Part shown: positions 31,501-39,826 of the stretch, piece by piece
How the letters are laid out: each line of letters opens with the position of its first letter
How positions within the stretch are numbered: position 1 is the first letter of the stretch
Assembly: GCF_034351645.1 (NCBI RefSeq)
Contig: NZ_CP133782.1
Location: 2,051,001 to 2,115,000, forward strand
Source of the DNA: Pseudomonas sp. DC1.2
Lineage (GTDB): Bacteria; Pseudomonadota; Gammaproteobacteria; Pseudomonadales; Pseudomonadaceae
DNA: 64,000 nt
Reading direction: 5' to 3'
The notes under the pieces: generated by a model
What the model saw: only the letters and a program-made list of their open reading frames with translations
Databases searched by the model: none
What the model was told of the DNA's origin: nothing
Made by a program: the position numbers and the translations under genes

Positions 31501-31982
31501 TCGCCGTGCTCGTACACCGTATCGACGTAGCGATAGCCGCTGGCTTCAAGCCGGGTGCGCATCTGCTCGACGTCGAGTTTCTGGCCGACGTCCAGGACCA
31601 GGCTGCTGCCGAGCAGGAATCGGGTTGGCGCCAGGCGATGCAGGGCGGTGGTGATCGGCACGACCAGAACGCCATGGCTCAGCTCCGGTAGCCGATAAAG
31701 GCTGGCGATGCGCTGGGAAATGATGTCCTGGTGCGGCGAGAACAGGTCGTAGGGCAGGGTTTCCCAGTCCGGGAAATGCAGCACAGGCAAATCCGGGGCA
31801 AAGAAACTCAGCTCCTGTTCGAGCCGTTCGGCACTTTGGCTGTCGGCGGTCAGTAGCAGGGTAAAGCGCTTGGCAGCGCTGGCGGCCTCGGCAATAGCCA
31901 GGCTCAGGGCGGCACCGGGCAGATTGCCCCAGTGCTGTTTACCTGCAGCGGCAGGGAGATGCGGTAGACGCAGAACAGGCAC
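28533..31982 (-). CDS. mfd: Transcription-repair coupling factor
   Basis: Mfd removes RNA polymerase stalled at lesions and recruits UvrA. The 1149-residue protein has the UvrB-like N-terminal module, the RNAP-interaction domain (HIDHGVGRYLGLATLEIDDQAAEFLTL...), and a RecG-like translocase with motif I CGDVGFGKTEVAMRAAF, DEEHRFGVRQKE, TATPIPRTL and QLRGRVGRS. The TRCF C-terminal domain follows. Length and order are complete. It is the first gene of a minus-strand unit with csiV and the SNF2 helicase, divergent from gap. Confidence 0.96.
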   Translation of the reverse strand: MPVLRLPHLPAAAGKQHWGNLPGAALSLAIAEAASAAKRFTLLLTADSQSAERLEQELSFFAPDLPVLHFPDWETLPYDLFSPHQDIISQRIASLYRLPELSHGVLVVPITTALHRLAPTRFLLGSSLVLDVGQKLDVEQMRTRLEASGYRYVDTVYEHGEFTVRGSLIDLFPMGSKLPFRIDLFDDEIETLRTFDPDSQRSIDKVDTVRLLPAREFPLQKDAVTRFKARFRERFDVDFRRCPIFQDLSSGITPAGIEYYLPLFFDETSTLFDYLPQDTQVFSLPGIEQAAENFWNDVRNRYEERRVDPSRPLLPPAELFLPVEDCFARLKSWPRVVASQQDVETGVGRERFPAQPLPNLAIEAKATQPLAALAGFLDEFTGRVLFTAESAGRREVLLELLERLKLRPKTVDSWPDFLASKDRLAITIAPLDEGLLLDDPNLALIAESPLFGQRVMQRRRREKRADGNNDAVIKNLTELREGAPVVHIDHGVGRYLGLATLEIDDQAAEFLTLQYAEGAKLYVPVANLHLIARYTGSDDALAPLHRLGSETWQKAKRKAAEQVRDVAAELLDIYARRAAREGHAFEDPKADYATFSAGFPFEETPDQQTTIDAVRADMLAPKPMDRLVCGDVGFGKTEVAMRAAFIAVHGGRQVAILVPTTLLAQQHYNSFRDRFADWPVSVEVMSRFKSTKEVNAAIADLAEGKIDIVIGTHKLLSDDVKIKNLGLVIIDEEHRFGVRQKEQLKALRSEVDILTLTATPIPRTLNMAVSGMRDLSIIATPPARRLSVRTFVMEHNKSTVKEALLRELLRGGQVYYLHNDVKTIEKCAADLAELVPEARIGIGHGQMRERELEQVMSDFYHKRFNVLIASTIIETGIDVPSANTIIIERADKFGLAQLHQLRGRVGRSHHQAYAYLLTPPRQQITPDAEKRLEAIANTQDLGAGFVLATNDLEIRGAGELLGDGQSGQIQAVGFTLYMEMLERAVKSIRKGEQPNLDQPLGGGPEVNLRVPALIPEAYLPDVHARLILYKRIASAADEESLKDLQVEMIDRFGLLPEPTKNLIRMTALKLQAELLGIKKVDGGPQGGRIEFAAQTPVDPLTLIKLIQSQPKRYKFEGATMFKFMVPMERPEERFNTVEALFERLLPKTA

Positions 31983-32362
31983 GGAAGGTTGAGCTCCAAG
32001 CGTTGCGACAAAGTCGGCAATTGTAGCGGCCCGAGGTGCCGGCTGTCAGTTGCAGACTGTGTCTATTAAGCAGATTTGGCGAAATGTAGTGGTAATGACA
32101 AAAACCGGCGGTTTTTTACTGATAATTGGCAAAAATGTAGTGCCAAAAACGTTATGTGTTTCGGAGGGTTACGGACATGTTGCCGTCGTGTCCAAAAAAT
32201 TGACTGCTCTGAAAGCCCCGGATTTATTGGGCTATAGCGTGGCGTAATTTTTTTGAAGACGAATTTGTTACGGCTCGCACGTCAGGCGCGCATTGCTACG
32301 GGAGGGACTCGGCGGCATAATGTAGCCCCTTTTTTCTGCCCCTACATACGTGGAAGGTTCCC
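31983..32362. other. 380-bp divergent region between mfd and gap
   Basis: No gene. It is AT-richer than its surroundings, contains two copies of AAATGTAGTG at 32082-32091 and 32133-32142 (51 bp apart), and a short A/T-flanked hairpin AAAACCG-G-CGGTTTT at about 32101-32116 that could act as an attenuator. Confidence 0.55.
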
Positions 32363-33811
32363 GTGAATCAGAAGCCCGACCAGTGTCTTGGTGAATGGAT
32401 CGACCGTGAAGCACTCGCAGAAGCGATGATCCCGCTCATCGGTCAGCTCTACCGCAATAACAATGTGGTGAGCTCGATCTATGGCCGCAGCCTGATCAAT
32501 CGTTCAGTCATCGCGATTCTCAAAGCGCACCGCTTTGCTCGCCATCGGCAGTCCGACGACAGCGAATTGTCCGTCCACGAAACATTCCCCCTGCTCAAAG
32601 CGATGAGCGAGCTCAAGCTCGGCGCCGCTTCGGTAGACCTGGGCAAGCTCGCGGTCAAGTTCAAAGCCCAAAGCAATGGCCGCACCGCCGAGCAGTTCGT
32701 TCGTGACGAACTGGCCGATGTGGTGGGTCAGCAGAACGTTGCTCCTCGTAAAGGCACCGACGTTGTCCTCTACGGCTTCGGTCGTATAGGCCGTCTGCTG
32801 GCACGCATCCTGATCGAAAAAACCGGTGGTGGCGACGGCCTGCGTCTGCGCGCTATCGTGGTCCGCAAGGGCGCCGAGAACGATCTGGTCAAACGTGCCA
32901 GCCTGCTGCGTCGCGACTCGGTTCATGGTCCATTCGATGGCACCATCACTATTGATGAAGCCAACAACACCATCACCGCCAACGGCAACCTGATTCAGGT
33001 TATCTACGCGAAAAACCCTACTGAAGTGGACTACACCCAGTACGGCATCAAAGACGCGCTGCTGGTGGACAACACCGGTGTATGGCGTGATGCCGAGGGC
33101 CTGGGCCAGCACCTGTCCTGCCCTGGCATCGACCGCGTCGTACTGACCGCGCCGGGCAAAGGCAAGCTGAAGAACATTGTTCACGGCATCAACCACGGCG
33201 AAATCACCGCTGACGACAAGATCGTTTCTGCGGCTTCCTGCACCACCAACGCCATCGTGCCGGTACTGAAGGCTGTCAACGACAAGTTCGGCATCGTCAA
33301 CGGTCACGTTGAAACGGTTCACTCCTACACCAACGACCAGAACCTGATCGACAACTTCCACAAGGGCGATCGCCGTGGCCGTAGCGCCGCGCTGAACATG
33401 GTAATCACCGAGACCGGTGCTGCCACCGCTGCTGCGAAGGCTCTGCCGGAGTTGGCTGGCAAGCTGACCGGGAACGCGATCCGCGTTCCGACGCCAAACG
33501 TGTCGATGGCCATTCTTAACCTGAACCTTGAGAAAGCCGCCACCCGCGAAGAGATGAACGAGTACCTGCGCTACATGGCGCTGCACTCTGATCTGCATAA
33601 GCAAATCGACTTCGTCAACTCGCAGGAAGTGGTATCCACCGACTTCGTTGGCTCGCGCCACGCAGGCGTGGTAGACGCTGAAGCAACCATCTGCCAAGAC
33701 AACCGTGTTGTTCTGTACGTGTGGTACGACAACGAATTCGGTTACAGCTGCCAGGTAGTGCGCGTGATGGAAGACATGGCGGGTGTTAACCCACCAGCGT
33801 TCCCGCGTTAA
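32363..33811 (+). CDS. gap: Glyceraldehyde-3-phosphate dehydrogenase, long form
   Basis: This 482-residue GAPDH has an N-terminal extension of about 130 residues before the Rossmann motif VVLYGFGRIGRLLA. The catalytic cysteine is at residue 293 in SAASCTTNAIVPVL, and ETVHSYTNDQNLIDN follows. The long form is found in pseudomonads beside a standard GAPDH and is usually linked to the gluconeogenic direction, which is inference here. Translation starts at GTG 32363 after GGAAGG. It is followed by a strong terminator that has been targeted by a group IIC intron. Confidence 0.92.
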   Translation: MNQKPDQCLGEWIDREALAEAMIPLIGQLYRNNNVVSSIYGRSLINRSVIAILKAHRFARHRQSDDSELSVHETFPLLKAMSELKLGAASVDLGKLAVKFKAQSNGRTAEQFVRDELADVVGQQNVAPRKGTDVVLYGFGRIGRLLARILIEKTGGGDGLRLRAIVVRKGAENDLVKRASLLRRDSVHGPFDGTITIDEANNTITANGNLIQVIYAKNPTEVDYTQYGIKDALLVDNTGVWRDAEGLGQHLSCPGIDRVVLTAPGKGKLKNIVHGINHGEITADDKIVSAASCTTNAIVPVLKAVNDKFGIVNGHVETVHSYTNDQNLIDNFHKGDRRGRSAALNMVITETGAATAAAKALPELAGKLTGNAIRVPTPNVSMAILNLNLEKAATREEMNEYLRYMALHSDLHKQIDFVNSQEVVSTDFVGSRHAGVVDAEATICQDNRVVLYVWYDNEFGYSCQVVRVMEDMAGVNPPAFPR

Positions 33812-33828
33812 GCAACAGCGATAAATGA

Positions 33829-33861
33829 AAACGCCCCGGCACTGTTCGGGGCGTTTTTTTT
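33829..33861 (+). terminator. Terminator of gap, insertion target of intron 1
   Basis: ACGCCCCG (33831-33838) and CGGGGCGT (33847-33854) form the stem, followed by eight T residues. The group IIC intron begins a few bases after the T-run. Confidence 0.9.
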
Positions 33862-33866
33862 GCATG

Positions 33867-35786
33867 GTGCGCCAGGCATGGCGCGTTGCGCGCAAGCGCA
33901 ACCAGTTTGGCTGTGGTGGCCACGCTGGTGACTTGGAGGTGCAAGTCCTCTACACACCCGGCAAGGGGAAGTGTTAGCCGAAGGCAAGGGTGTCGCGGGT
34001 GACTGCGAATCTGAAGGAAGCCTTAGGCAAAATGCTGGCCTGACGAACAGGAAGCGGATGAGGCGGCGTAGCGGGGTAAGGTGGCCATGATTACCAAAGC
34101 CCGATACTTGCACGGAACGCTACGACGTAGATCCGACAGGCATAAGCAGGAAGGTCGCGCGAATTACCTTGGGAGATCTGCACGTTTGCCATTGTGCTAC
34201 CGAGCGTCGTGAGGCGACGGGATGAGCGTGCAGAAGTCAGCCGAGGCCGTAGTAAGTGACGAATAACCCCGTCACCAAGGGCTGAACAGGTTATGCCGCC
34301 AGTAGGCGTCAGAGTCTCGTCGAATGTCGAAAAGCAGAACTTTCTCCGAGGGAGAACTGTGACCCCAAGTTCCGGACAGAATCCGCGGGCGACGGCTGGC
34401 AGTGCGCAGGCATCGGCGGCGTCTGTGGCGTGGACGAACGCGGAGCCGGACACGCTGATGGAGCGGGTGCTTGCACCGGCAAATCTCAAGCGTGCGTATC
34501 AACGCGTGGTCAGCAACAAGGGTGCGCCGGGTGCCGATGGCATGACGGTCGACCAATTGGCTGACTATGTGAATCAGTATTGGCCGACCCTCAAGGTGCG
34601 GCTGCTGGCCGGCGAGTATCACCCGCAAGGTGTGCGCGCCGTCGAAATCCCAAAACCCAAAGGCGGAACCCGTCAGTTGGGTATCCCCAATGTGATGGAT
34701 CGCCTGATCCAGCAGGCTCTGCTGCAACAGCTCACGCCAATCTTCGACCCTCTGTTCTCGGACTACAGCTACGGCTTTCGTCCAAACAGAAGCGCTCACC
34801 ACGCCATCGAAACAGCCCGTGCCCATGTGGCGGCGGGCCACCGCTGGTGTGTGGAGCTTGATCTTGAGAAGTTCTTTGATCGGGTCAACCACGATGTATT
34901 GATGGCTTATGTAGAGCGTCAAATCGAAGACAAGCGTGTGCTCAGGCTCATTCGCCGTTACCTCGAGGCCGGCGTGATGTCAGGCGGTATCGCCAGTCGA
35001 CGGCAGGAAGGGACGCCGCAAGGCGGCCCGCTCTCGCCGTTGCTGTCGAACATCCTGCTCAACGAACTCGATCGCGAGCTGGAACGGCGGGGTCATTGCT
35101 TCGTGCGCTACGCCGATGATGCGAACATTTATGTGCGCAGTCGTCGTGCTGGGGCGCGAGTGATGGCCAGTGTTGAGCGCTTTCTCAATCGGCGTCTGAA
35201 ACTGACGTTGAACCGGGAAAAGAGCCGTGTGGCAAGGCCTTGGGCCTGTGACTATCTGGGTTATGGGATGAGCTGGCATCAACAGCCGAGGCTGAGAGTG
35301 GCGACGATGAGTCTGGGTCGTTTACGCGACCGACTCAGAGACCTGCTGCGCGGAGCGCGGGGCCACAAGATGGCGAACGTCATCGAGCGGATAAACCCCG
35401 TACTACGCGGTTGGGCTGGCTACTTCAAGCTGAGTCAGAGCAAGCGGCCCCTTGAGGAACTGGACGGCTGGGTGCGGCATAAACTTCGCTGCATCATCTG
35501 GCGTCAATGGAAGCAGCCCTCTACGAGGGCGCGCAACTTGATGCGCTTAGGACTCAGCGAAGCGCGTGCCTGCAAATCAGCGTTCAACGGTCGAGGTCCA
35601 TGGTGGAGCTCGGGAGCGCCACATATGAATCAGGCGCTGCCGAAGAAACTGTGGGATGGACTCGGGCTGGTCTCGGTACTGGATACGATAAACCGGCTTA
35701 GCCGTATAACCTGAACCGCCGTATACGGAACCGTATGTACGGTGGTGTGAGAGGACGGCGGCTGTGAAGCCGCCTCCTACTCGAAT
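33867..35786 (+). mobile_element. Group IIC intron, full-length copy (intron 1)
   Basis: A 1920-bp retroelement on the same strand as gap. It opens with the group II 5' consensus GTGCG, encodes a reverse transcriptase from 34359, and ends with a domain V-like hairpin (about 35713-35748; CCGCCGTATACG pairing with CGTATGTACGGTGG) and a domain VI stem ending TACTCGAAT. Insertion just downstream of an intrinsic terminator, in the same orientation, is diagnostic of class C introns. The 5' boundary was set by GTGCG and by where the two copies start to match; the 3' boundary by where they stop matching, within one base. Confidence 0.9.
34359..35714 (+). CDS. ltrA: Group IIC intron reverse transcriptase/maturase
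   Basis: The 451-residue intron-encoded protein helps splicing and copies the intron into new sites. Visible RT blocks are GAPGADGMTVDQL (RT0/1), PKPKGGTRQLGIPNVMDRLIQQAL, YGFRPNRSAHHAI, the catalytic VELDLEKFFDRVNHD, GTPQGGPLSPLLSNILLNELD and RYADDANIYV (YADD box). A maturase domain X follows (VIERINPVLRGWAGYFK). No H-N-H endonuclease domain is present, as expected for class C. The GTG start at 34359 follows GAGGGAGA; longer in-frame starts lie in the ribozyme region. It looks intact. Confidence 0.92.
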   Translation: MTPSSGQNPRATAGSAQASAASVAWTNAEPDTLMERVLAPANLKRAYQRVVSNKGAPGADGMTVDQLADYVNQYWPTLKVRLLAGEYHPQGVRAVEIPKPKGGTRQLGIPNVMDRLIQQALLQQLTPIFDPLFSDYSYGFRPNRSAHHAIETARAHVAAGHRWCVELDLEKFFDRVNHDVLMAYVERQIEDKRVLRLIRRYLEAGVMSGGIASRRQEGTPQGGPLSPLLSNILLNELDRELERRGHCFVRYADDANIYVRSRRAGARVMASVERFLNRRLKLTLNREKSRVARPWACDYLGYGMSWHQQPRLRVATMSLGRLRDRLRDLLRGARGHKMANVIERINPVLRGWAGYFKLSQSKRPLEELDGWVRHKLRCIIWRQWKQPSTRARNLMRLGLSEARACKSAFNGRGPWWSSGAPHMNQALPKKLWDGLGLVSVLDTINRLSRIT

Positions 35787-35793
35787 CCTCGTT

Positions 35794-37026
35794 TTACGCG
35801 AGGCGTTGGGCTTTCGCGTCTTCACCCAGGCACGCGGCTGCGGTGAACAGCACGTCGGTGGAAGAGTTCAGTGCGGTCTCCGCTGAGTCCTGTAACACGC
35901 CGATAATAAAACCGACCGCGACCACCTGCATGGCGATTTCACTCGGGATACCGAACAGGCTGCACGCCAAGGGGATCAGCAACAACGAACCACCCGCCAC
36001 GCCAGAAGCGCCACACGCACAGATTGCTGCGACAACGCTGAGCAGAATGGCCGTCGGAATATCAACGGCAATGCCCAATGTGTGTACGGCCGCGAGGGTC
36101 AGCACGGTGATGGTGATCGCAGCGCCGGCCATGTTGATGGTCGCGCCCAGCGGGATTGATACGGAGTAAGTGTCTTCATGCAGGCCCAAGCGCTTGCTCA
36201 GCTCCAGGTTGACGGGAATATTCGCCGCCGAGCTGCGAGTGAAAAACGCGGTGATGCCGCTTTCGCGCAAACACATGAGCACTAATGGATAGGGGTTGCG
36301 ACGCAGTTTCCAGAACACGATGGCCGGGTTCATCACCAGCGCCACAAAGAGCATGCACCCCAGCAGCACTGCGAGCAGATGCATGTAGCCGAGCAAGGCG
36401 CCGAAGCCGGAGGTGGCCAGGGTCGAGGCAACCAGCCCGAAGATCCCCAACGGTGCGAAACGGATGACCAAACGCACGATCAAGGTCACGCCGTTGGACA
36501 GGTCGCCGAGTACTTCGCGGGTTGCATCACCGGCATGGCGAATGGCGATGCCCATGCCGATCGCCCAGGCCAGAATGCCGATGAAATTGGCGTTCATCAG
36601 GGCGCTGATCGGGTTGTCGACCACGCTGAGCAGCAGATTTTGCAACACCTCGCTGATACCTCCGGGGGCCGTCACCGCGACGTCGTGTGTCGCCAGTACC
36701 AGGCTGGACGGGAACAAGGTGCTGGCGACCACCGCTACGACGGCCGCCGCGAAGGTGCCCAGCAGGTACAGAAACAGAATCGGCCGGATGTGGGTTTCCT
36801 GGCCATGCTTGTGGTTGGCGATAGAGGCCATGACGAGCACGAACACCAGAATCGGCGCCACGGCTTTGAGGGCCGAGACAAAGACTTTGCCGATGAAGGC
36901 GGTGGACATCGCCACATCGGGGGCCAGTAACGCCAACGTGATTCCGGCGATCAGGCCAATGACGATTTGTGTCACTAGGCGCGTGCGTTTCAGGCGTTGC
37001 AATAGGGAAGGGGGCGAAGCACTCAT
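35794..37026 (-). CDS. sstT: Sodium/serine-threonine symporter SstT
   Basis: SstT takes up serine and threonine with Na+. The 410-residue protein is a dicarboxylate/amino-acid:cation symporter with about 8 membrane helices and two hairpins. It has the serine-rich motif [16 protein letters not shown] and the conserved block [28 protein letters not shown]. Its stop codon lies within a small hairpin (CCTCG...CGAGG, 35787-35803) that now abuts the intron's 3' end, so the intron inserted between the ends of two convergent genes, gap and sstT. Confidence 0.93.
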   Translation of the reverse strand: MSASPPSLLQRLKRTRLVTQIVIGLIAGITLALLAPDVAMSTAFIGKVFVSALKAVAPILVFVLVMASIANHKHGQETHIRPILFLYLLGTFAAAVVAVVASTLFPSSLVLATHDVAVTAPGGISEVLQNLLLSVVDNPISALMNANFIGILAWAIGMGIAIRHAGDATREVLGDLSNGVTLIVRLVIRFAPLGIFGLVASTLATSGFGALLGYMHLLAVLLGCMLFVALVMNPAIVFWKLRRNPYPLVLMCLRESGITAFFTRSSAANIPVNLELSKRLGLHEDTYSVSIPLGATINMAGAAITITVLTLAAVHTLGIAVDIPTAILLSVVAAICACGASGVAGGSLLLIPLACSLFGIPSEIAMQVVAVGFIIGVLQDSAETALNSSTDVLFTAAACLGEDAKAQRLA

Positions 37027-37360
37027 AACGGTATCTCTGATTTTTTTAGGTGCGGGTTCCGTGGGGCATGCAGCATAAAACCGGGCAGGCCACAGGAGGG
37101 GAACCGAGGGGGAGGCGCGACATCAGTGACAATAATTGGCCGATGAACAGGGTGTACGAATCGCAGGTCGCGGACTTTATCACAGCGAAGTCCTGATCTT
37201 TCAGGCCTGTGACGATCTGCCGCCCGACTGTTTAAGTTGATATGTCCGGGCCGAACCAGCGCTGTCGGAAACACTCTGTTAAGATCCACCATCCTCATTT
37301 TCTAACTCTGCCAGTGGGCCCTCGGGCTAGCGCTGGTGTCGTCGTTTTTTGGAGTTCTGC

Positions 37361-38515
37361 ATGCTGTTGCCCATTCTTCTGTTGTCCGCCGCCGGGTTTA
37401 CGGTGCTGACCACGGAATTCGTTATCGTCGGCCTGTTGCCGGCGATCGCTCGCGACCTCGAAGTCACTGTGCCCCAGGCCGGTTTGCTGGTGACGTTGTT
37501 CGCCTTTACCGTGGCGGTGTTCGGGCCGTTTCTGACTGCGTACTGCACCCGGTTCGAGCGGCGCAAACTGTTTATCAGCGTCTTGATCATGTTCGGCGTG
37601 GCCAACACGGTCGCCGCGTTTGCTCCGAATATCTGGGTGATGGCTGTGGCGCGACTGATCCCGGCCCTCGGGCTGCCGGTGTTTTGGGCATTGGCCAGTG
37701 AAACCGCAGTGGACATCGTCGGACCGGACTACGCAGGGCGAGCCATTGCCAAGATCGGCTTCGGCATTGTCTGCGCGACGGTGTTCGGTATTCCCGTTGG
37801 CACGTTGATCTCCGATTCTTTCGGCTGGCGCAGTGCCTTCGGTATTCTGGCGGTGATTGCATTTGCCAAGGCCTTGTTGCTGTATGTCTACCTGCCCAAA
37901 ACCAGCCTGCATCAGCACCCGATAAGTTTCCGTTCACAGTTCAAAATTCTGCGTAGCCCCCTGATGGTGGGGCATGTGCTGTTGTCGGTCATGGTCTTCA
38001 GCGGCATGTTCACCGCTTATACCTACCTGGCCGATATTCTTGAGCGCCTGGCTGGCTTCAACGGCACGGTGGTCGGTTGGTGCCTCATGGGCTTCGGAGC
38101 GGTGGGGTTGATCGGTAACTCGTTAGGCGGTCGCGCGGTGGATCGTCATCCGTTGATCGCTTCGATGATGTTCTGCGCGTTTATGATTACCGGCATGGTG
38201 GCGCTGGTGCCGAACATTCATTCGCCCCTTGGACTGGCGGCGGCGCTGGGTATCTGGGGGGTGACTCAGGCCGCGTTATTCCTGGTCAGCCATGTCCGCT
38301 TGATGAAGGCTGCCCCTGAAGCGCCGGCCTTTGCTGCATCGCTGAATATTGCCGGCGCCAATCTCGGCATAGGCCTGGGGGCGATGGTGGGCGGCAAGGT
38401 GATCAATTCGGTAGGGCTGGGCAGTCTTGGTTTTGCGGCGGCCGGCTTTATTCTGATGTCCATTTTGCTGGCGATGGCATTGATGACGTTCAAGCCTCGT
38501 CAGGTCTGCGCCTGA
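37361..38515 (+). CDS. MFS transporter, AraJ/YdhP-like
   Basis: The 384-residue protein is a 12-helix major facilitator of the DHA1/AraJ group: it opens LLSAAGFTVLTTEFVIVGLLP and has the family motif FERRKLFISVLIMFG. Such proteins export sugars, purine nucleosides or drugs; the substrate cannot be told here. ATG 37361 is preceded by TTTTTGGAG, better than the in-frame TTG at 37349. It is convergent with nhaR, only 4 bp apart. Confidence 0.85.
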   Translation: MLLPILLLSAAGFTVLTTEFVIVGLLPAIARDLEVTVPQAGLLVTLFAFTVAVFGPFLTAYCTRFERRKLFISVLIMFGVANTVAAFAPNIWVMAVARLIPALGLPVFWALASETAVDIVGPDYAGRAIAKIGFGIVCATVFGIPVGTLISDSFGWRSAFGILAVIAFAKALLLYVYLPKTSLHQHPISFRSQFKILRSPLMVGHVLLSVMVFSGMFTAYTYLADILERLAGFNGTVVGWCLMGFGAVGLIGNSLGGRAVDRHPLIASMMFCAFMITGMVALVPNIHSPLGLAAALGIWGVTQAALFLVSHVRLMKAAPEAPAFAASLNIAGANLGIGLGAMVGGKVINSVGLGSLGFAAAGFILMSILLAMALMTFKPRQVCA

Positions 38516-38519
38516 AGCA

Positions 38520-39419
38520 TTACATCGCAGTAAACAGTTCGCGTCGGGCGCCCTCGGTAATGGCCACAATGCCGGGGTGCTTGACCTTGCGCTCCACCGA
38601 AATGGCATAGAACGACTCAGTCACCGCGTCGGTCTGGCCAATCAACTCCACGCCGTATTGGCGTTTAACCTCCTCGGCAATCACGCTCGGGCCAATGAAA
38701 ATGCCGCTGCCAGATTGACCGAAGGCCTGCATCAGCGCGCTGTCGTCGAACTCTCCAATGATTTGCGGCTGGATTTTCTGCTCCGCAAACCAGCGCTGTA
38801 AGCGGCTTCGTATCACCGTTTCCGGCCCTGGAATCAGGAGGGGCGCGCCGTGTAGGCTGCGCGGGAAATCATCGCCGTAGCGTGCTGCCAGCGCGGCAGT
38901 GGCAAAAAAACTGATGCCGCACTCGCCAAGCTTCTGGCTGTAGCCCTTGATGTCCAGGTGCGAGGGCATTGGGCTGTCAGAGATCACCAGGTCCAGGCGC
39001 TGGATCGCCAGGTCAGCGAGCAGACGCTCCAGCTTGTCTTCGCGGCAGGTGATGCGCAGCGGCTCGTTTAATTCCATGGTCGGCGCGATGAGGCGGTAGA
39101 CGATGGATTTAGGCACTACGTCCGCGACCCCCACCCGAAACAGGATCTGCTGCTCATTGGGCTGGGCGCGCAGCATCAACTCCAGTTCGCCCCCCAGTTG
39201 GAACATTTGCTCAGCGTATGGCAGGGCCTGACGTCCGGCCTCTGTGAGTTCCAGTTGTCGACCGACCCTCTGGAACAGCTCTGTGCTATAGGTTTGTTCG
39301 AGTAATGAGATCTGCCCGCTGATGGTTTGCGGTGTCAGGTTCAACTGCTCGCACGCGCGAACGATGCTGCCAGTCTTGGCCACTACCCAGAAATAGTGCA
39401 GTTGTCGATAATTGAGCAT
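38520..39419 (-). CDS. nhaR: LysR-type activator NhaR
   Basis: This 299-residue LysR regulator matches NhaR: the N-terminus MLNYRQLHYFWVVAKTGSI leads into the winged helix ACEQLNLTPQTISGQISLLE, followed by a periplasmic-binding-like effector domain. In enterobacteria NhaR responds to Na+ and activates nhaA; no Na+/H+ antiporter gene lies beside it here, so its targets are unknown. I place the start at 39419 because it matches the family N-terminus. A 19-bp inverted repeat sits directly upstream (39430-39448). Confidence 0.88.
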   Translation of the reverse strand: MLNYRQLHYFWVVAKTGSIVRACEQLNLTPQTISGQISLLEQTYSTELFQRVGRQLELTEAGRQALPYAEQMFQLGGELELMLRAQPNEQQILFRVGVADVVPKSIVYRLIAPTMELNEPLRITCREDKLERLLADLAIQRLDLVISDSPMPSHLDIKGYSQKLGECGISFFATAALAARYGDDFPRSLHGAPLLIPGPETVIRSRLQRWFAEQKIQPQIIGEFDDSALMQAFGQSGSGIFIGPSVIAEEVKRQYGVELIGQTDAVTESFYAISVERKVKHPGIVAITEGARRELFTAM

Positions 39420-39429
39420 GGTGATCAAC

Positions 39430-39448
39430 ACTTCGTAAAAAACGAAGT
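39430..39448. promoter_or_regulatory. Inverted repeat upstream of nhaR, possible operator
   Basis: ACTTCGT-AAAAA-ACGAAGT is a perfect 7-bp inverted repeat with a 5-bp spacer, 11 bp before the nhaR start, in the region shared with the divergent lipoprotein gene. A further half-site TACGAA occurs at about 39463-39468. Confidence 0.5.
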
Positions 39449-39554
39449 ATAACCGCTAAAAATACGAATTTCCCTGAAGTGTTTGCCTCTCTAGAATGCG
39501 CCCCTATCGCCGGTTCGCCTTTCCGGCGCTTTCTGCTCTATCGAGGAAACCAAC

Positions 39555-39797
39555 ATGAAGTTCAAATCCGCGGCGCTGTTGATTGTGTCTTTACTGGTTC
39601 TGGCGGGCTGCGAGCAAGCCGAGAAAAGCGCCCAGCAGCTGATGGGCAAGGCGGCTGAAACCGCCAAGCAAGCCATCGACGATACGCACAAAGCCGCAGA
39701 GCAAGCGATCAGCGACGCCTCTGGCGGACTGATCAGCAAGAAAGATCAACCGGCTAAAGAGTCGGAAAAAACCGAATCATCGCCCCAAAAAATCTAA
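39555..39797 (+). CDS. Small predicted lipoprotein
   Basis: An 80-residue protein with a lipoprotein signal (MKFKSAALLIVSLLVLAGC, lipobox LAGC, Cys at 19). The mature part is a low-complexity, Ala/Lys/Glu-rich sequence with predicted amphipathic helix (AEKSAQQLMGKAAETAKQAI) and a charged C-terminus. It is divergent from nhaR and 29 bp upstream of the TerC-family gene, so the two may be co-transcribed. Function unknown. Confidence 0.8.
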   Translation: MKFKSAALLIVSLLVLAGCEQAEKSAQQLMGKAAETAKQAIDDTHKAAEQAISDASGGLISKKDQPAKESEKTESSPQKI

Positions 39798-39826
39798 ATT
39801 TTCTTACAACGATTCAGGACTGACCC

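Noticed and set aside
32082..32101. Possible HexR operator before gap
   Set aside because: The sequence does not fit the TTGT-N7-8-ACAA type well enough to call.
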